From: an uncultured Micrococcales bacterium
GTDB lineage: Bacteria; Actinomycetota; Actinomycetes; Actinomycetales; Microbacteriaceae
DNA: 7,067 nt
Assembly (NCBI GenBank): GCA_903820955.1
Contig: CAIJJH010000012.1
Span: 1 to 7,067 of the forward strand
Direction of reading: 5' to 3'
The notes beneath the pieces were generated by a model. The model was not told where the DNA came from. It made no database searches and worked only from the letters and a program-made list of their open reading frames with translations. Positions within the stretch are counted from its first letter, which is position 1. Each line of letters begins with the position of its first letter. Position numbers and translations under genes: made by a program. Positions 5,813-7,067 of this stretch are shown here, one piece after another.

Positions 5813-6979
5813 GTGGCATTTCGTGACAAGAAGTCGAAGAAGGCGCAGGAGCAAGACACCGCCATCGAGGGGCACTCTCTAGTCGAGGGTGCGATCGACG
5901 CTGGGGCTATCGATGTAGCCCCTGCCACCGCTTCCGTCGCCGTCATTACCGAAGATCCAAAGCCAGTCACCGGGCCGGTCGAAACTCCGCGAAGCACCTA
6001 TTCAAGGCGTGACAGCCTTCGCGGCGAAGCCTTCGATCAGCCAGAGCCAGCGGCGATGCTTACCGCAGACCGACTACTCGATGTCAGCCCGAGAAACCGA
6101 CCAGCGCCCGAGGGTGCGATGCGTCGCTTCGTCTACTACGTCACTCTCAAGCTAATCAACCCGGGCGATTCGTTGAAAGCTCGCGAACGCAAGGCTGTTG
6201 ACGCCAGAATTTCGGCCCACTTTGTCGGCGGAGCCAAGTTCGTTCCTGTGCTTACCCGCAAGGGTGGCGTAGGCAAAACCACTGTCACTACTCTGCTTGG
6301 AATGGCGATGGCTCTGGTGCGTGAAGACCGTGTGGTCGCGATCGACGCCAACCCAGACCGTGGAACCCTAGCCGAGCGCGTGAGCCGAGGCACTCGGTTC
6401 ACAGTTCGCGATGTGGTTAACAAAGCCGCCGCAATCGACGGCTTCACCGAATTTTCGACCATGGTTTCTCGCGACGCGACCCGTCTCGATGTTCTCGCCT
6501 CAGACTCCGACCCAATGCTCTCCGAGGCTTTTTCGGAGGGTGACTACAACGTGGTCGCCGATATGGCGGCTCGTTACTACAGCATCGTCCTGACCGACTG
6601 CGGTACCGGAATCGTCCACTCGGTAATGCGCCCGACCCTGCAGCGAGCAAGCGGTCTCGTGATTGTCTCTGGCGGTTCGGTTGATGAGGCGCGTCTAGCT
6701 TCAGAGACCCTGACCTGGCTCGAAGCGAACGGTTACGGCGACCTAGTGCGCAACGCTGTTGTGGCTCTGAACACCGCGACCCAGGCCACCCAGTTGGTCA
6801 AGCTCGACGAAATCGAACAGCACTTCAAGACTCGTGTTCGTCAGGTAGTCCGAATTCCTTACGACCCAGCTCTGGCTGCCGGTTCGGTTATCAAGTGGGA
6901 TCAACTGAAGAAGCAGACCAGAACTGCTGCCCGGTTGCTCGCCGCTCACGTAGTCGACGGCCTGGTAGTAGCCGAATAG
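5813..6979 (+). CDS. MinD/ParA-like P-loop ATPase with a long N-terminal extension
   Basis: A 388-residue protein. Residues 1-100 are a charged, Ala/Pro-rich and probably disordered extension (MAFRDKKSKKAQEQ at the start). A short conserved lead-in follows, MRRFVYYVTLKLINPGDS, resembling the segment before the ATPase domain in actinobacterial MinD-like proteins, including the ATPase part of type VII secretion protein EspI. The ATPase domain has the deviant Walker A RKGGVGKTT (149-157, signature K150, catalytic K155), the A' motif AIDANPDRGTL (from about 176, D178) and a Walker B variant VLTDCGTGIVHS (D262). No helix-turn-helix or transmembrane segment is evident. The substrate is unknown; roles in polar positioning or secretion are inferred from the family only. 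It starts 44 nt after pyc and its stop is 2 nt before the def-like start, so the last two genes are probably coupled. ATPase superfamily assignment is firm, subfamily moderate. Confidence 0.82.
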   Translation: MAFRDKKSKKAQEQDTAIEGHSLVEGAIDAGAIDVAPATASVAVITEDPKPVTGPVETPRSTYSRRDSLRGEAFDQPEPAAMLTADRLLDVSPRNRPAPEGAMRRFVYYVTLKLINPGDSLKARERKAVDARISAHFVGGAKFVPVLTRKGGVGKTTVTTLLGMAMALVREDRVVAIDANPDRGTLAERVSRGTRFTVRDVVNKAAAIDGFTEFSTMVSRDATRLDVLASDSDPMLSEAFSEGDYNVVADMAARYYSIVLTDCGTGIVHSVMRPTLQRASGLVIVSGGSVDEARLASETLTWLEANGYGDLVRNAVVALNTATQATQLVKLDEIEQHFKTRVRQVVRIPYDPALAAGSVIKWDQLKKQTRTAARLLAAHVVDGLVVAE

Positions 6980-6981
6980 TT

Positions 6982-7067
6982 TTGGCTGTTCGCGAAATTC
7001 GCCTCTACGGCGACCCGGTCCTTCGCTCCAAATGCGAACCGATAACCGATTTTGAGTCGGCGCGTTC
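6982..7067 (+). CDS. def: Peptide deformylase, N-terminal part, cut by window end
   Basis: From TTG 6982 the frame reads 28 codons, MAVREIRLYGDPVLRSKCEP and then ITDFESAR, without a stop. The opening REIRLYGDPVLRSKCEPIT closely resembles the start of peptide deformylases (typically I-x-x-x-GDPVLR-x-x-x-x-P-v), which remove the formyl group from new proteins using a metal ion bound by later Cys/His motifs outside this window. The start codon is inferred: TTG follows the previous TAG by 2 nt, no good Shine-Dalgarno sequence is visible, and translational coupling to the ATPase gene is likely. No in-frame ATG lies nearby. Confidence 0.75.
   Translation, partial: MAVREIRLYGDPVLRSKCEPITDFESAR

Overview
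The window is a gene-dense bacterial segment of moderately high GC content. It most likely comes from an actinobacterium, and the gene set resembles that of a low-GC freshwater Microbacteriaceae (Rhodoluna/Aquiluna type). The actinobacterial assignment rests on an FHA-protein / FtsR-type MerR / second MerR cluster, known from Mycobacterium (garA-Rv1828-Rv1829-Rv1830) and Corynebacterium (odhI-ftsR). The family-level placement is an inference.

Layout, left to right. The last codons of an upstream gene, probably the FHA-domain protein, are followed 2 nt later by an FtsR-like MerR regulator (48-740). A 95-nt gap with a candidate promoter leads to a second, Rv1830-like MerR regulator (836-1384). 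Its stop codon shares a CTAG palindrome with the stop of a convergent ParA-type ATPase on the minus strand (1381-2295, GTG start). A 68-nt divergent spacer separates parA from a pyruvate carboxylase gene, pyc (2364-5768). A MinD/ParA-like P-loop ATPase follows with an exact AAGGAG ribosome-binding site (5813-6979). Two bases after its stop, a gene starts whose 28 visible codons look like peptide deformylase (def), cut by the window end. No gene-free stretch exceeds 100 nt. I saw no tRNA, rRNA, insertion sequence, CRISPR array or large repeat.

The main anomaly is in pyc. One continuous reading frame encodes a normal-length, multidomain pyruvate carboxylase (biotin carboxylase, carboxyltransferase, biotinyl domain with EAMKMEA), but it is interrupted by a single in-frame TAG at 4797-4799 (codon 812). 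Both sides are well conserved and in the same frame. This points to a recent point mutation, a sequencing or assembly error, or readthrough, rather than old decay. Three neighbouring genes use TAG as their ordinary stop, which argues against genome-wide reassignment. If the stop is real and is not read through, the main anaplerotic enzyme encoded here would be inactive.

Functionally, the regulators at the left are of the kind tied to division control. The two ParA/MinD-type ATPases on either side of pyc suggest chromosome or cell-pole organisation roles, but neither has a recognisable partner in the window. I found no convincing novel system. The broken pyc is the point most worth checking.
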